Assembly: GCA_000934385.1 (NCBI GenBank)
Contig: KN880542.1
Coordinates: 1 to 64,000 of the forward strand
Direction: 5' to 3'
Length of the DNA: 64,000 nucleotides
Origin: Cylindrobasidium torrendii FP15055 ss-10
Lineage: Eukaryota > Basidiomycota > Agaricomycetes > Agaricales > Physalacriaceae
Notes under the pieces: model-generated
What the model was told of the DNA's origin: nothing
Seen by the model: only the letters and a program-made list of their open reading frames with translations
Databases searched by the model: none
Program-made: the position numbers and the translations under genes
Shown: positions 10,232-22,200 of the stretch, one piece after another
Position numbering within the stretch: position 1 is the first letter of the stretch
Layout: each line of letters begins with the position of its first letter

Positions 10232-13200
10232 CTACCGTACGACCAACCATCGTATACCTAAAGACTGTCCATCTACAACCGACAAGTCTTCCACTGGCGG
10301 AGATTCGACGTTTACTTGTATGTCCGAGTCGTCCCCCAAGTTTTTGACCGCTGCCTTGCCAGTCTCCACATCCAGACGTAGAGTATCCTTCTTGCGACGC
10401 TTCACGGGATGCAGGACATGAGCCACGATGTTGGACCAGGTTGGCCGACGCTCAAAATCACCTCAATTTGAACACATCTGTGTTGCAGAAGGGGAAACTC
10501 ACCTCTGCGTACATCTCATACATATCAGGAATATTCGTCGCCTCCGTCAAGCCTGCCGATCGCTTGATGTAGATATCTTTGCCCTTTCGCCACCGGTCTG
10601 AAATTGTAGCTCCTCGTGCAATCCTAGCGAAGAGACTCGACGTGATGACCGCTCTGTCTTCCCACTGTAATATCAACATAGGTATGGCTGCCAGGCAGTC
10701 TGGCTCAGAGATGAGGTCGAGTAGCTCGGCATTGTTCAAGGCTTCCAATCGTGTGAATGCGTAGAGAACGGGTTCCAGGTCGTCGCGTCCAGCGCTCACG
10801 CCGCAGAATCCAGGAATGGCGTTTGTTTCGGTGCAAAACATGGCCATTATCTCGAAGCTCCTCGGAATGCTGGCCTCCATCAACACTGTAAGTAGGCGGC
10901 ATATTGGTGCAACATCGTCTCCAACAACCCCAGCAACATGATGGATGAGTGGCGAGTCCTCATTCACCACTACCCGCTGAAGGGCGTCGAGTAAGGGTTT
11001 GATGACTTCGCCATCGAGAGAATCGGAATAGTACAGCACGGTGCAGAATAGCCCAAATACGCCTGTGCGCATGTCTCGATGACCACTATCCTCGACTAGA
11101 CTCGGGTCGAGTATCAACGAGTTATTGGACTCATGCGCGAGGTGGGTCATGATACGCAGCATCTCTTCCTGAATCCCATTTATGACCAACTCCTTCCATT
11201 GTGCGCGCACTTCGCCATTGCGGCATGTGTTTGGAAGTGGGATGAGTTGACACAAATGCAGAGTAGTCCCGGCAATGGAGTCTCGCGCCTGGTCGTCCAA
11301 TTTGACGATGCCGCTCAGCTGTATGTATAAATACACAGCCATGGAGTATTCCCAACCTTCACGCGTGTCTGACCAGCTCGACTTGGCCTTCGTAATCTTC
11401 TCCACTAGGAGCGAACCTCCGAGTCGCTCGACAGCTAAGACAGGCCCGTGTCGACCACGCGGCTGCACGCCCAGCGGGGTAGAGCCAGACACAGGCTCGC
11501 GGGGTGGGGGTTCAGTTTGATTTGTCCGTCGAGTTGCATGGCCTTCGAGAGTCCGTTCAGCTACTGGCTCTGGGCTCAACATCGGTGACGGCGGCCGCCC
11601 AAAAGTCATGCGTCGCTGAAAGCATTTGGAGACCAAGGCCCGTACAGAGTCAGTGAATACCGGGGATCCCATGGCTTCGACGAGAGATGCGGTGTCGAGG
11701 GAGTCGTGGGCGCCGGTGGAACGTTTCGACGTCGCATACATGCGACAAAATTGAGTCCCAAAATCGGGCGAGAATAGCGCTATATAAGAGCTCGCGATCG
11801 CGTTGCGGACAATGGCCTGCCATAACGATATCGACAGGCGAGTGTCCGTGGAATCCTCTGTGACCGCACGCGCCAAGAATACCGCAGCCAGGGTTTGGCG
11901 ATATTCATTCACTTCCAAATATTCTGGCAAACTTTCCGACAGGGCAGGCAGTGCGAGAAGCGACGTCTTCAACGTTTTCTGCCAGTCAGGCGCGATGATT
12001 TTGTTGGGGAGAATGAACGGATTCAAGTCGCATGCAATGATCGTCCGTATGAGACGCTCCACTTTTCCCGAGTCCGCGCCTGGACGAAGCTGAGCTGCAG
12101 TGTCCACGGAGTACTTCCCTACTGGCACCCAAACATCGTCAAACTTTGCACGGATGCTTTGCTCGAGGCCAAATGCACCCTCTGGAAGTAGGCTGGCTAT
12201 CTCTGCCGCAGTAGATGCTGGGAGGCCACCAAGTGCCTCCTGCACGATATTGTGGACAGCCTCGTTCGATGACTCTTTATAGAGCCATGCCATCGCACAG
12301 GCAGAAATGTATTCGCCACTTTTAGATATCTTTGCTCGCTCCGCGGCTCTGAGACTGGCGTGATTTTCGTCCCCAAGCCAGGTGGAGAAACGCTCGATGT
12401 AGGTGAACATCCACGCGCCCCGTCGAGTTGCTCGTCGGGCACGAGCGATAACAGAGTCGACACCTGCTCGCATCCAACGTGTTGGCCCGCTATATGTGAA
12501 CCAGTAGAGGAACTCCGAGAATGGGGTGCGGTATGGGCACGAGGTTGCGAACAACGGGAGGATCGTTGTGAGCAGATAAAAGCCGTACCCAACGACGGAT
12601 ATCGAACCAATGAATATCGAAATGTTGCGATGGAGGATAAAGAGGAAGACAGCCAGGCCAATGAAGAAGAGTCCCATGGCAAGGTGAACGGCGATAGGAA
12701 GGGACCAGACAATCGCCGTAACGTGCCACCGCTTGAGACCCATGTACCGGTAATGGCGGAGGCGCACGCGCTCTCGCACAGTGCCAGACGGAAGGACCAT
12801 GTATTGGCGCAGCCACTGTTTGACGAGGACTGCGAGGAGGGTGACGGCCAAGCTGACCGCTAGACTGGTAAACCATAATGCATTGATCCACACCCCACTA
12901 GGCTCAGGAGTGAACGGGGAGTATGGGTTGATGTTGGATGCGGGGATAGAGTCGACATCGATTCCCTTTGCAATTGCGCGCTGCACAGATATCATTTCGT
13001 AGACCAGGGACGCAGTTATTTCAGTGAAATCTCGAGATAGCATTTGAGATGTTTGCACGACAAACGTGACAATGACCGAAGCAAATAGCGCAGCCTTCTC
13101 TCAAAATCAATGTCATAGAACAGAATCGCGGTGGTGAACGCACAAAAACCAGAAGAACATCGATCGTGTCGCGCAGTTCTGCCATCAAATCGGCATCGAA

Positions 13201-13785
13201 AAGAGCGGCTTCGTCCATGTAGACATGCCAGACTCTTGCATCCGGCCCGACTTCTTGAAAGGCGGGGTCCGCAGGATATTTGGACTCGTAGTCATCTCCG
13301 CCTGGAGTCAGAGCCATTAGCTAGGAGCGCGGGTGGATGGTCAACGTACCATGACCATACACTGGCTGTGTATACCCTTTGATGACTCCTGGTACACGAG
13401 CCGTTCCAGTGCGTCGAAGTTGAGGTCTTTGAGAGTCTCCTGCAGATCGAGGTGGTTCCGCCGTAGTTTGATGCAAGTCACTATGGGACAGGGGGTGGTG
13501 GTGAGTTTTGGCCTGCGTAGGAGTCGCTACGGTAGGACTGTTCCTCAGTGGGCTCCTGTGTTGGCTCGTCGAGGACTTTGGAAGAGATGTTTGCCCTCGA
13601 GTGGGAGTGCTAGCTTGCGCTGGTTGTGACTCTTCTTGAATAGAGACGACGTTCCGGTCTTGGATGCCAGAACTGTTGGGCGCTCTAGAGGAGCCGTCGA
13701 CTGGGGAATATGATAATGATGCTGCAGAAGTCTGTAGGGTTAAACCTGGGTTTGGACCACTTTCGGAATCCGGCGCCAAACCCAT
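10232..13785 (-). CDS. DUF6535 domain transmembrane protein
   Basis: Protein of about 1,100 residues of a basidiomycete-expanded family of unknown function. A Ser/Thr/Pro-rich cytosolic-type N-terminus (from ATG 13785) splices at VYGHG into GDDYESKYPADPAF. DUF6535 follows with its hallmarks: ARVWHVYMDEAALFD, then the first membrane segment rebuilt across an intron (LLVF + AALFASVIVTFVV), then LWFTSLAVSLAVTLLAVLVKQWLR and a pair of further membrane helices. The long C-terminal region is soluble and helical without a known domain. The last exon, 10426-10232, is joined after YEMYAE by a 52 nt intron and continues RRPTWSNIVAHVL, ending at 10232; reading through would stop at 10458. Its neighbours give no functional hint. 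Confidence 0.85.
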
Positions 13786-14180
13786 ACTGGAAGTTGCAAG
13801 TACCCCATTGTGTTGGGAGAGTTATTGTTATATAGCGATTCTGCGGTTCTAGTTTGAGTTGCATGCGGACAGCACAGTGCACATACCATCAGCAGTGTGA
13901 AGGTCGCTCAACTCACACGCAAGCTTTTAAGCTTTGCAGAACGACTCGAACTGTTGCGACTCGCACGCCGAGACAGACATGAGTCTAGCTCTAGCCTCCG
14001 CAGATAATAGAAACTCAAGTTTTTATGTGTAATGGAGGTTGTTTGGAGCCCTGTCAATGTCATGCATGACTCGCCACGCGTCGGCCCGAGTACCTACGTT
14101 ATTCGATCGATTTTATGATGCGGTCCCGTGACCGGGTTGGCTCTTGCCCTTTGCTTCCGTAGCCTTTTGCCAGCTTGTGG
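13786..14180. promoter_or_regulatory. Shared intergenic region between divergent genes
   Basis: About 395 bp separate the divergent starts of the DUF6535 gene (minus) and the proline-rich gene (plus). Both promoters must lie here. No clear TATA box is seen. Confidence 0.5.
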
Positions 14181-15987
14181 ATGCCTCTAATGTCCTCGGA
14201 ACCCAGCAATACCACCACGATGACGGCTGGGCCGCCAGAGACTGACTCCGGACCAGAAAACAAGCAAGCTACGCCTCAGAGTAACCTTGCGGTCCAATTG
14301 GCGAATCGGCTACCCGGCGAGCGAATACGTGCGTGGTTACCTTTGCGATCCGTTCTCTACTGACGATCCCTCTTATCTTCCCCCCACTCCCTCGATTTCC
14401 AACCTATCCACTGCATTTTTCGTCGCCATTACAAATGTCTTGCATACACAGCGAACGATATCATAGAACAAATGAAAGCCCGAGTGCTGCAGTTTCACAC
14501 GACATCGGAGGAGAGTTTCGAAGAGGCACTTATGGCTGGAGGATACGGGAAATATGTGAGTGTACCTCGTACTGTGCACGAACTTGGACTCATTATTGCA
14601 GAAAACAAAACACGAACCTGTTTCCTCTGGCTCATCTTCTGGTAGCCTTTCTGCATCTTCCTCCGCTTCAAATATATCGGACAACTCAGTAGCAACGAGT
14701 GTTTCGAGCAAGAGTGCATCGCGTCAATCTACGTCCACTAAGGTTCAGTCCCGCCCACGGCAGTCCAAACCTCTGCCACACATCCAATTGCCACCACCAC
14801 CAGCCCAAGTGGCCCCGCCCCCACCCGTGCCATCACCTGCCGCCCCACGATGGGCACCGGAGGTCTCGTACAGGCCACCTCCAACGTTTGTGCCTCATTA
14901 CGCGTATGGACCACCCCCACCGCACATGCTGCATCATCCTGTGCCGCCACCTTGGGCACCGCACGCAGCGTATTTCTATCCACGTCTACCTGTTCAACAA
15001 GCATTTATTGTGCCGCGAACACAGTCGCAGCCCCTTCAGACTCCTCCCAAACCAAAGTCACCAGCCCCCCTCCCGGCACCGTCTCCGCCTCGAAAATCCA
15101 CGCCACCTCGAGAGCCTACTCCCACATTTGACGATCTGATTCCATTACCTGTCGAAGATGGAATAGCTAGAGAGCTTCCCCCGCCTGCGTCTGCACAGGT
15201 AGTTGTCAAGGAGGAACCCGTCTTGCAGCCCACAGTGCTCAAGAATTCATCCCCTCCACCATCAGCACCAGCACCAGCACCCGACCCAGTACCACCGACA
15301 ACTCAAAATGAACCGAATACGCAATCATCAACACCATGCACGGCCACTGCCCAAACAGGACCTCCTCTGTCCGACAAATCGACGTCCACGCCATCAAAAC
15401 CCGCAGCCGCTATCTCTGTTACTCCAGCGACACTAAAGCGTCAACGGCTTCCATCTCATCCTACGCTCGTCGGTCTACCAGAACCCCAGCACCCGCTGAG
15501 GACGCGGCCATACAAAGACGAGGACGACTCACCCCCCGTTGATCCAACTTTCACCTACATACCTGATCCAAAAAGGCCACAGCATCGGGGTGGGAAGAAT
15601 TATCATCTACGGCCGGAAGACGCAATCAAGATGGCACCACCGCCCGTTCATCTCGAGCCCATTGTTATGCCTGTCTTCGGGCGCGTGCTTGCGCCAGTCC
15701 CTTTGCCAAAGCGCCGTAAGGTGACTACGCCCACGGTCACCGCACCTAAAGTACCTGGGCCAAATTGGCCTGACCGTATCTTTCCATGGGGGAATCGGTG
15801 GGAGGAGAGAGCAAGACGTGGGGAGGATGCGCTAAACAGATTTCTCAATCGGTCAGATACGGCTGTGGATGTGGACGAGGAGAAAAAAGAGGACGATAGC
15901 GAGGATGAACATGAACATGACGATATGGACATGCAGTTCGATGATCCTAATCCAGAGGGGTGGCATCCAGCTACCTACCGCGACTGA
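14181..15987 (+). CDS. Proline-rich protein of unknown function
   Basis: Three exons: ATG 14181 (MPLMSSEPSN) to about 14328, then 14451-14553, then 14602-15987. The joins read RIP|NDIIEQMKARVLQFHTT and AGGYGKY|KTKHEPVSSG. Of about 540 residues, 60-330 are low-complexity Pro/Ser-rich (PPPPAQVAPPPP and similar). A short conserved-looking section follows (RGGKNYHLRPEDAIKM; VPGPNWPDRIFPWGNRWEER), and the protein ends in an acidic tail (EEKKEDDSEDEHEHDD). This composition suits a nuclear or scaffold protein, but no domain is recognised. The exon at 14451 is an amphipathic helix candidate. An earlier in-frame TTG exists at 14175; ATG 14181 is preferred. Confidence 0.7.
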
Positions 15988-16276
15988 TGCTTCTGAAACT
16001 GTACTACTCTAACTAATTAACTGGCCACGGCCTTCATGTATCCTTCTTGTCACGCATGTGGCTCGGTGCTTACTGCGTCGATGGCTGGCGCTACGTCTGA
16101 AGCTCTGAAGCTATACATATTGATTGGAGTCTTCGCCTCCAAAGTAAACGACTCCTTTTAACAAAGAAGCTGAGTTTACGAGGTTCGTGGACGAGTCCCC
16201 GCTATGCCTCGATTATACTTCAGACAAGATCAATTTGTGTGGTATTGCATTTGGCAGTACGTCCGGACTCTAACAT

Positions 16277-16592
16277 CTAAGGGTAGCCCGGAAGAGGAGG
16301 GTTGCACCTAGCAGCGCCATCAGGTCCCTCGCAAACACCCTGTACATCAAAGTCAGTCTCCATCTACGACGTATGTTTGAACGTAGTCACATCGAGGTTG
16401 GGGGAAGAATAGTAGCAAGAGACTGGAAATTCCAGGAGCTCGCCATCATGGCACTGAATAGTGGTGCTATCGACACACTGCGAATGTCAGAGAGGACCAC
16501 TTCGCTGAACATGCTTCAAAACTTACGTTGCACACTCTCTCTGCCATCGCGGCAGAGGTGAAGAGGGCGAAAGCAATGGCAAAAAGCTTCAT
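16277..16592 (-). CDS. Small secreted cysteine-rich protein
   Basis: A 71-residue precursor assembled from three exons, 16592-16527, 16477-16391 and 16339-16277, all introns GT-AG (49 and 51 nt) in phase 0. The signal peptide MKLFAIAFALFTSAAMA is textbook. The mature part is about 54 residues with six cysteines (residues 21, 23, 31, 43, 54, 63), starting ERVCNCVDS and ending RCNPPLPGYP. The even number suggests three disulfides. It is not a hydrophobin, which has eight cysteines with CC pairs, and matches no family I can name. A TATA-like TATATATC lies about 75 nt upstream. Role could be structural, antimicrobial or effector-like; the sequence does not decide. Confidence 0.75.
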
Positions 16593-16663
16593 GTTTGTTG
16601 CAAATAAGGTCTCGAATATATGACGGTTGGATGCTGGGGTAGTCCTTTCGAGCTGCAATGGTG

Positions 16664-16671
16664 ATATATAA
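16664..16671 (-). promoter_or_regulatory. TATA-like box of the small secreted protein gene
   Basis: An AT-rich TATATATC on the minus strand about 75 nt upstream of ATG 16592, a spacing like that of other TATA-bearing genes in this window. Confidence 0.5.
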
Positions 16672-16799
16672 AGGATTTGGGCGGTCACGCAGTGTCGGTC
16701 TAGTAGTTTGGCAATGGTAGGAACCGGCTCGATGGAAGAGGCGAGCGCTATGTACCACAAGGAAACAACGGTCATATGTGGTGATGACAGGTGTTCATG

Positions 16800-17082
16800 A
16801 CAGATGATAGAGTAGGTACCAATGCCGTTCAGATGGGATAACTAACCGTAGGACTCGGAGGCACAACCGATCCAGTGCACAGGACATAACAAGGATCCCG
16901 ACAGCTTTTGAGACGTGTTTCCTGACAGACAACACGCGGGAAGGATATTCGCTGATTGATGCATCCACCTTGCATCCACCCGTAGAGAACGGCAGTCGCG
17001 TCCTTGCTGGCCCATGTGACCTGCGCACTCCCGAAGTCTGTATCTGTGCGATAATTCAACGGAGTCACTGAGAGTAAAGAGC
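16800..17082 (-). CDS. Possible cysteine-rich exon, unconfirmed
   Basis: A minus-strand frame reads VLYGWMQGGCINQRIS and then CRDPCYVLCTGSVVPPSPT before a possible GTTAGT donor. It has five cysteines in about 45 residues and lies directly upstream of the secreted cysteine-rich gene. No signal peptide joins to it cleanly. It may be part of a second small secreted protein gene, a remnant, or chance. Confidence 0.2.
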
Positions 17083-17114
17083 TTGACCATGATGCATCGA
17101 TGCATCATGGTCAA
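17083..17114. repeat. Perfect 32 bp palindrome
   Basis: TTGACCATGATGCATC at 17083-17098 is followed at once by its exact reverse complement to 17114, with no spacer. Such a length is not expected by chance in a few tens of kilobases. It could be a binding site for a dimeric factor, a hairpin or an excision/insertion scar. Confidence 0.95.
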
Positions 17115-17876
17115 CCAACGTTAACCAAGACCATACCAAGCCAGAGCAAGGCTGAACCAACTGAATTCAGGTCCGCCGATCACTGATGGCGTCCACGTGG
17201 CACGGCGTTGCGAGCGTTCGAACCAGGCCCCCGCTCACTGGGTAGTCTGATTCTCTACGAACGGGAGTCCTATAGGCAAAAAACAGGAGGCTCACCTCTT
17301 GATATCGCTGATCAAGATAAAAGTCCCTCGCTTGCTAATAAGACACACCCTGTGCACAACGAGCTTGTGAAATGCATTTGTGAATTTGAGTTAGGTTCCT
17401 GTCAGTGGGGATGTTCTGGATAAGCTTTACACATTCAAATGGCTCTGTATCTACATCAAAAGCCTGTCGTAGTGTTTCTACAATTCTATTCTTTCTCCTA
17501 TACCTATTTGACAGCGGCATGTCAAAGGCCCCAGTTTATGACGAACTCGCTGGCCGTGGATATAAGCCAAAAGAAAAGATAGAGGAAAGAACTCCCCATA
17601 CCTGAAAACCTATCCCGCTTTGCAGAGCTGGCGCTAGTACCTCTAGTGATGCTTCCTTAGAATTACCAAATCGAGTAATTATAAGCGCTTATTTTCGGAG
17701 GCAACCTGCGCATACCGGAGGCGTGCGAAACTGCCTTACAGCGTAGTTTTCTGAGAACGATGTAGGAACTACAAATACACGGGCGCGTTTTGGTGATTTA
17801 GACGCGCACACAACGCACACACATATTCCACTCACAACATCCCATCCCTCCCCATCCCCTCCCCGCCTCGCACCTC
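17115..17876. other. Intergenic, nothing firm
   Basis: No supported gene. The last 60 bases before 17877 are pyrimidine-rich (CCCATCCCTCCCCATCCCCT), consistent with the promoter and leader of the forkhead gene. Confidence 0.45.
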
Positions 17877-18620
17877 ATGTATCCCTACCAGTCCTCCAGC
17901 AATTCCTCCTACTCCCCCCAGATGCCGCAGGAGATGTCTATGTCCCCACCAACTTCGCAGTGGCTCGACAGCGAGCGTTCGTGGTCGCCCTTCAGTTCCT
18001 CTGAGAGCGCCTCTCAAGGCTCGCCTTACATTGTTCGTCAATAATTTCAATCTTTATTTCACCATCAAGTACACGCGACTGATGAAAGGCGGCGCAGGGA
18101 TATCCCCAGAACTTTGCAAGCGCTAGCCAACTCGAGCAATTCATGCGCCGCAACATCATAGAATGGCTTGGCCCTGCCGTCTCTCCAAACCAGCCCATCT
18201 CTCTGCGAATGGTCCCCAACATGAACAACAGCCTTCATGCGTGGCAGCTCATTGCCATCGCTATATACTGCAGCCCGGAACACTGCGCCTCCTCCGCCGA
18301 GATTCGCGCTGCCATCGAAGCGGCATATCCGAACACCTACCAAGGTAGCAAGCAGAAGGCACTCAATGTATGTCGCACTTTCAAGTTTAAGCATCATGTT
18401 TATGCTTCCTTCTTCGCAGGAAACTGTCAAGCACGCGTTATCTGCATACCACCTCTTCCGCAGGATTGAGATTCCCGGTGGACGCGCTGGTTTATGGACA
18501 CTCGACATACACACTGATCCGTTTGGCAAGCGCGTCCGTGCGCGCGCTCAGGCAAACACCGCCAATACTGGAGCTCCCGCCAACCCCGAGAGTGTCGAAT
18601 TGTACAGTCCATACAATTAG
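17877..18620 (+). CDS. Short forkhead (winged-helix) protein
   Basis: Probable DNA-binding transcription factor of about 200 residues. Exon 1 (17877-18011) encodes a Ser/Pro/Gln-rich N-terminus starting MYPYQSSSNSSYSPQMP. Exon 2 (about 18098-18367) has the first part of the domain: SLHAWQLIAIAIYCSPE, then EIRAAIEAAYP. Exon 3 (18420-18620) has the rest: ETVKHALSAYHLFRRIE...GLWTLDI. These align with the forkhead pattern (Y.ELI..AI..SP...L..IY..I...YP; ..SIRHNLS....F..V; G..W.LD). The recognition-helix motif NSIRHNLS is represented by ETVKHALS, a strong deviation. The 3' splice of intron 1 is inferred from frame; intron 2 is clear. The protein is much shorter than most fungal forkhead factors and lacks an FHA domain. 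Confidence 0.72.
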
Positions 18621-19290
18621 GCTGGCGCTGTTGAGCTTACATTGACTGTCGAAAGGATAGAGACAAATGAATGTTCCGGTTTTGTAGAAGAATTTGTTGC
18701 CTGTCTGTTGTAAACATATATGCCGCATTTGTTTGATGCCTGTATTTGTACCCAAATGATAGTGTTCAGTAAATCTTCGAGTGTTTGCGCAACGCTAATT
18801 GCGAGAGTGATACTGTCCATTTTTGCGTGGACCTGAGAGCTTTGTGTGAAGGACATGCATGATTGGGGCATGCACGCTCCTCTATCGTACATCGGAGACA
18901 GCATTTTGAATCAAGTAGCATTGACGCCATTGACTCTCTGAACAAAGCGCAGCACAAGAAGAAAAACGGTTCCACCACACTGACACAGTGCAATATCGGG
19001 AGATGTACAGAGCGTTTGAAAAACTAGCCTGTTGAACCTTGCCCTAGAAATGCGCGAAGCATTGTCAAGCCCATTCAGCATAGTAGTTTCAGGCTGTTGG
19101 CGCTGCATGCCAACATGATAGACCCAAGCAGAAACAGGTGTACCAGTAGCCAGTAGCTAGCAAGAGGGGAATGTGTGATGCTTTGGTAGTCGCAGCAAGA
19201 AGCTGAGTATAGCGATGCCGGGATCTTGCCGACAGAACACGCTCGGTCACAAGTGGTCACACCGCGTTTAGTTCGCTTGCGACGACTACG
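18621..19290. other. Intergenic, no gene seen
   Basis: Contains the 3' end of the forkhead gene and the promoter of the polymerase gene. Short open frames show no coding character. Confidence 0.5.
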
Positions 19291-22200
19291 ATGGCGGACC
19301 GTGCAAAGCGACAGAGCGCTTTGGCTGAGCTTGCAAGGCTACGAAAGGGCGGGAAACGCGAAACAAAGGTGTGCATGAATGTCCATCTCTGAGTATTACT
19401 CTCAAGAGGCGCGTTCAGGATGAAGATGAAGATGACAGCAGGATATATGACGAGGTCACCGAAGAGCAATATCGCAAGGTGGTTCGCGGACGCTTAGCAC
19501 GAGATGACTTTGTGGTGGACGACGGCGTGGAAGGATACACGGACAACGGCATGGATGACTTTGGAGAGGCGATGGATTATGATTCCGAGGAAGAAGATAC
19601 ACGCGCCAAGAGGAAGAAAGGCGCGTCGCAGTCACATCAGGCAACCTTATGCTAACTGACTGATAGGCAAAAAGAAGGAGGAACCAAAGCCAAAGGCCAA
19701 AGCACGTGTAGAGCCCCCCGCACCGCGTCCAGCGCAAAACGCGTATCGCCCGCAGAAGAGCGCGGAGGATGAGGCCAGTCTGATGGACGATATTCTAGGT
19801 GGTCTTGATGACACGCCTTCCGTTCCCGCTACACGCCCTAGAAAGCGCAAACCATCACCAGACTATACATCGTATCGCTCGAAAGTTGACTACTCTTCCG
19901 ATGGCCCCATCGATGATTTTGGTCCAGGACCGTCAGACTTCAACTTCACTCCAAAGAAGAAGCCCAAGACAGACGCTTATGTCGCACCAGCTGCAGCGAA
20001 GCTCGAAAGCCTGGATCTGGCGCCACCACCGTCTGACAACGAGAGCGCTTCAGATGCTGACTTCACCGACCTCGACCTCTCTACATGGGACGACGATATC
20101 GAGGAGGACATATTCAAAGATGAAAAGCAGAACAAGCACAAAGTCAAGTTCACCATCAATCCAACGCCTCCAAAAACAGAGCCCACTGTCGTTCCAAACT
20201 GGATCAAGGCATACGAATCTCTCCCAGAAGCGGAACCGGAAATTGGCATGGGATCAACCGTCACTCCTGATACTATCCATATCACTGAGCCAGACGGCTC
20301 CCTTCACTTTTACTGGCTTGATTACCTCGAAACAGGCCACAAATTGCTCTTCACGGGAAAGGTCAAAGACAAGACAAGTGGGCAGTGGATATCATGCTGC
20401 GTTTCTGTGGAGAATCTTGAGCGCAACGTCTTCGCCCTCCCCAGGACGAACCAAGTTGATCATGACGAGAATGGCAATGAATACGACACCTCTACATTGG
20501 TCTGCGATGAAGACGTACGCTCCGACTTCGAAATCGTGCGAAAAGCCCTTGGTATATCCAAAACTAAGGCGAAGTTCGTGACGCGCAAGTACGCGTTTGC
20601 CGAGACGGATGTGCCCCGAGAAGAGCACCGCTGGTACAAAATCATTTATCCGTTCTCTGGTATGTCCATTCGTTATGGTGATGTCCAGGATCCCTCATGA
20701 TTACTAGAGCCACAAATCACGTCCAACGCGAGGACAACCAGTATACAGAAATTCTTTGGGACGAATACTAGCGCGTTCGAGCTTTTGGTTCTCAAGCGCA
20801 AAATCATGGGACCTTGTTGGATTAAAATCATGGACCCCAAAGTCGAGAAGACCTTGCAGGCTGGTAGTTTGTCTTGCTCTTGCCTTTCGTACTCACGCCC
20901 GGAGATAGGCATCCTGGTGCAAGGTCGAAGCCACAGTTGATGACCCAAAGGACTTCAATCCATTTTCGGACAACGACCCCACCGCACCGCAGGATATGCC
21001 TCCACTTACGATTGTCAGTTTGTCCGTTAAGACAGTTGTCAACCACATCAAGAACAGGCAGGAGACCATTTGTGTGACTGCTCGGACATGGAGAAATAGT
21101 ACGTCGTTACGAATCCTTCTCTGCCACCGCGCCAACCCATTGGCAGTGAATATTGAGGACTCCAAGCCACCAGAGCAGATACATAGTACTGTACAGACAT
21201 GGATCCGCCCACTTCATGCCGAAGACGGGGACGACGACGAAGACCCAAAGGCAAAGTCAAGGTCTAAACCCAAGTTTTCTGCAAAGCAAGAGGAACTGTG
21301 GCCGCCGCGTTTTGCCGCCGCCGCCGCCGCCTCGACAAAGAGCACAGTGACCATCACGCTGAACGAGCGCCAGCTTTTGAGTACTTTCATGAGTGCGTTT
21401 CCGTGGGTCACCTACTTGATTGTACTGAGCCGTGATTATAGATGCGCTACACAACGTAGACCCAGATGTCATCGTTGGCCATGAATTCCTAGGCTCTACA
21501 CTGGATGTGCTCCTTCATCGGCTTAAGAAACTCAAGTTCAAATACTGGTCGCGCCTTAGTCGTATTCGCCGGACCGCGTGGCCTACCATAGGCAAACAGG
21601 GCTCAAACGGCAAGTTCCTCGTCGGTCGCATGTTGTGTGATTTGAGTAGTGATGGTGCCAAGGTGTGTAGTTAGTTGGCTGTGAAGATTGCCAATGAACT
21701 TGTTTCCTAGGGCATGATTACGTCAAATACCTGGTCCCTCACAGAGATGGTCAAGACGCATCTGAGACAAGACCGCCTGGATGTTGACCCCGATGATGTC
21801 GCGACCTACTTCGACGCGACAGTCAGTGGACCGGACAGGCTCATGGACTTCGTTCGCCTCTGCGAACTCGATGCGTTCTTCCAGATGGCCATCGCGTCAA
21901 ATGTGCAGATTCTCGGTCTCACCAAGCAGCTCACTAACCTTGCAGGGAACTCTTGGTATGTCTCTTGCTCTTGGGTCAAGTGCAAGCCTCTGACCCATAT
22001 CGAAGGAACAAAACGTTGAACGGCGGTCGCGCCGAGCGGAACGAATATATTCTTCTGCACGAATTCCACCGCCTGAAATACATCGTACCTGACAAATCCT
22101 GGGGCAAGAAGTTCGGCGCCGAGATCGCGAAGGACGGCGAAGACAGTAAACCTGGCAAGTCGAAACGTGACAAGTACAAGGGCGGCCTGGTCTTTGAGCC

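Noticed and set aside
10579..12863. Several plus-strand frames over the DUF6535 gene
   Set aside because: Antisense shadows of a long coding exon; composition follows the opposite strand.
21300..21335. GCC triplet repeat as a possible regulatory or unstable site
   Set aside because: It encodes an alanine run inside a POL1 exon; only about six units.
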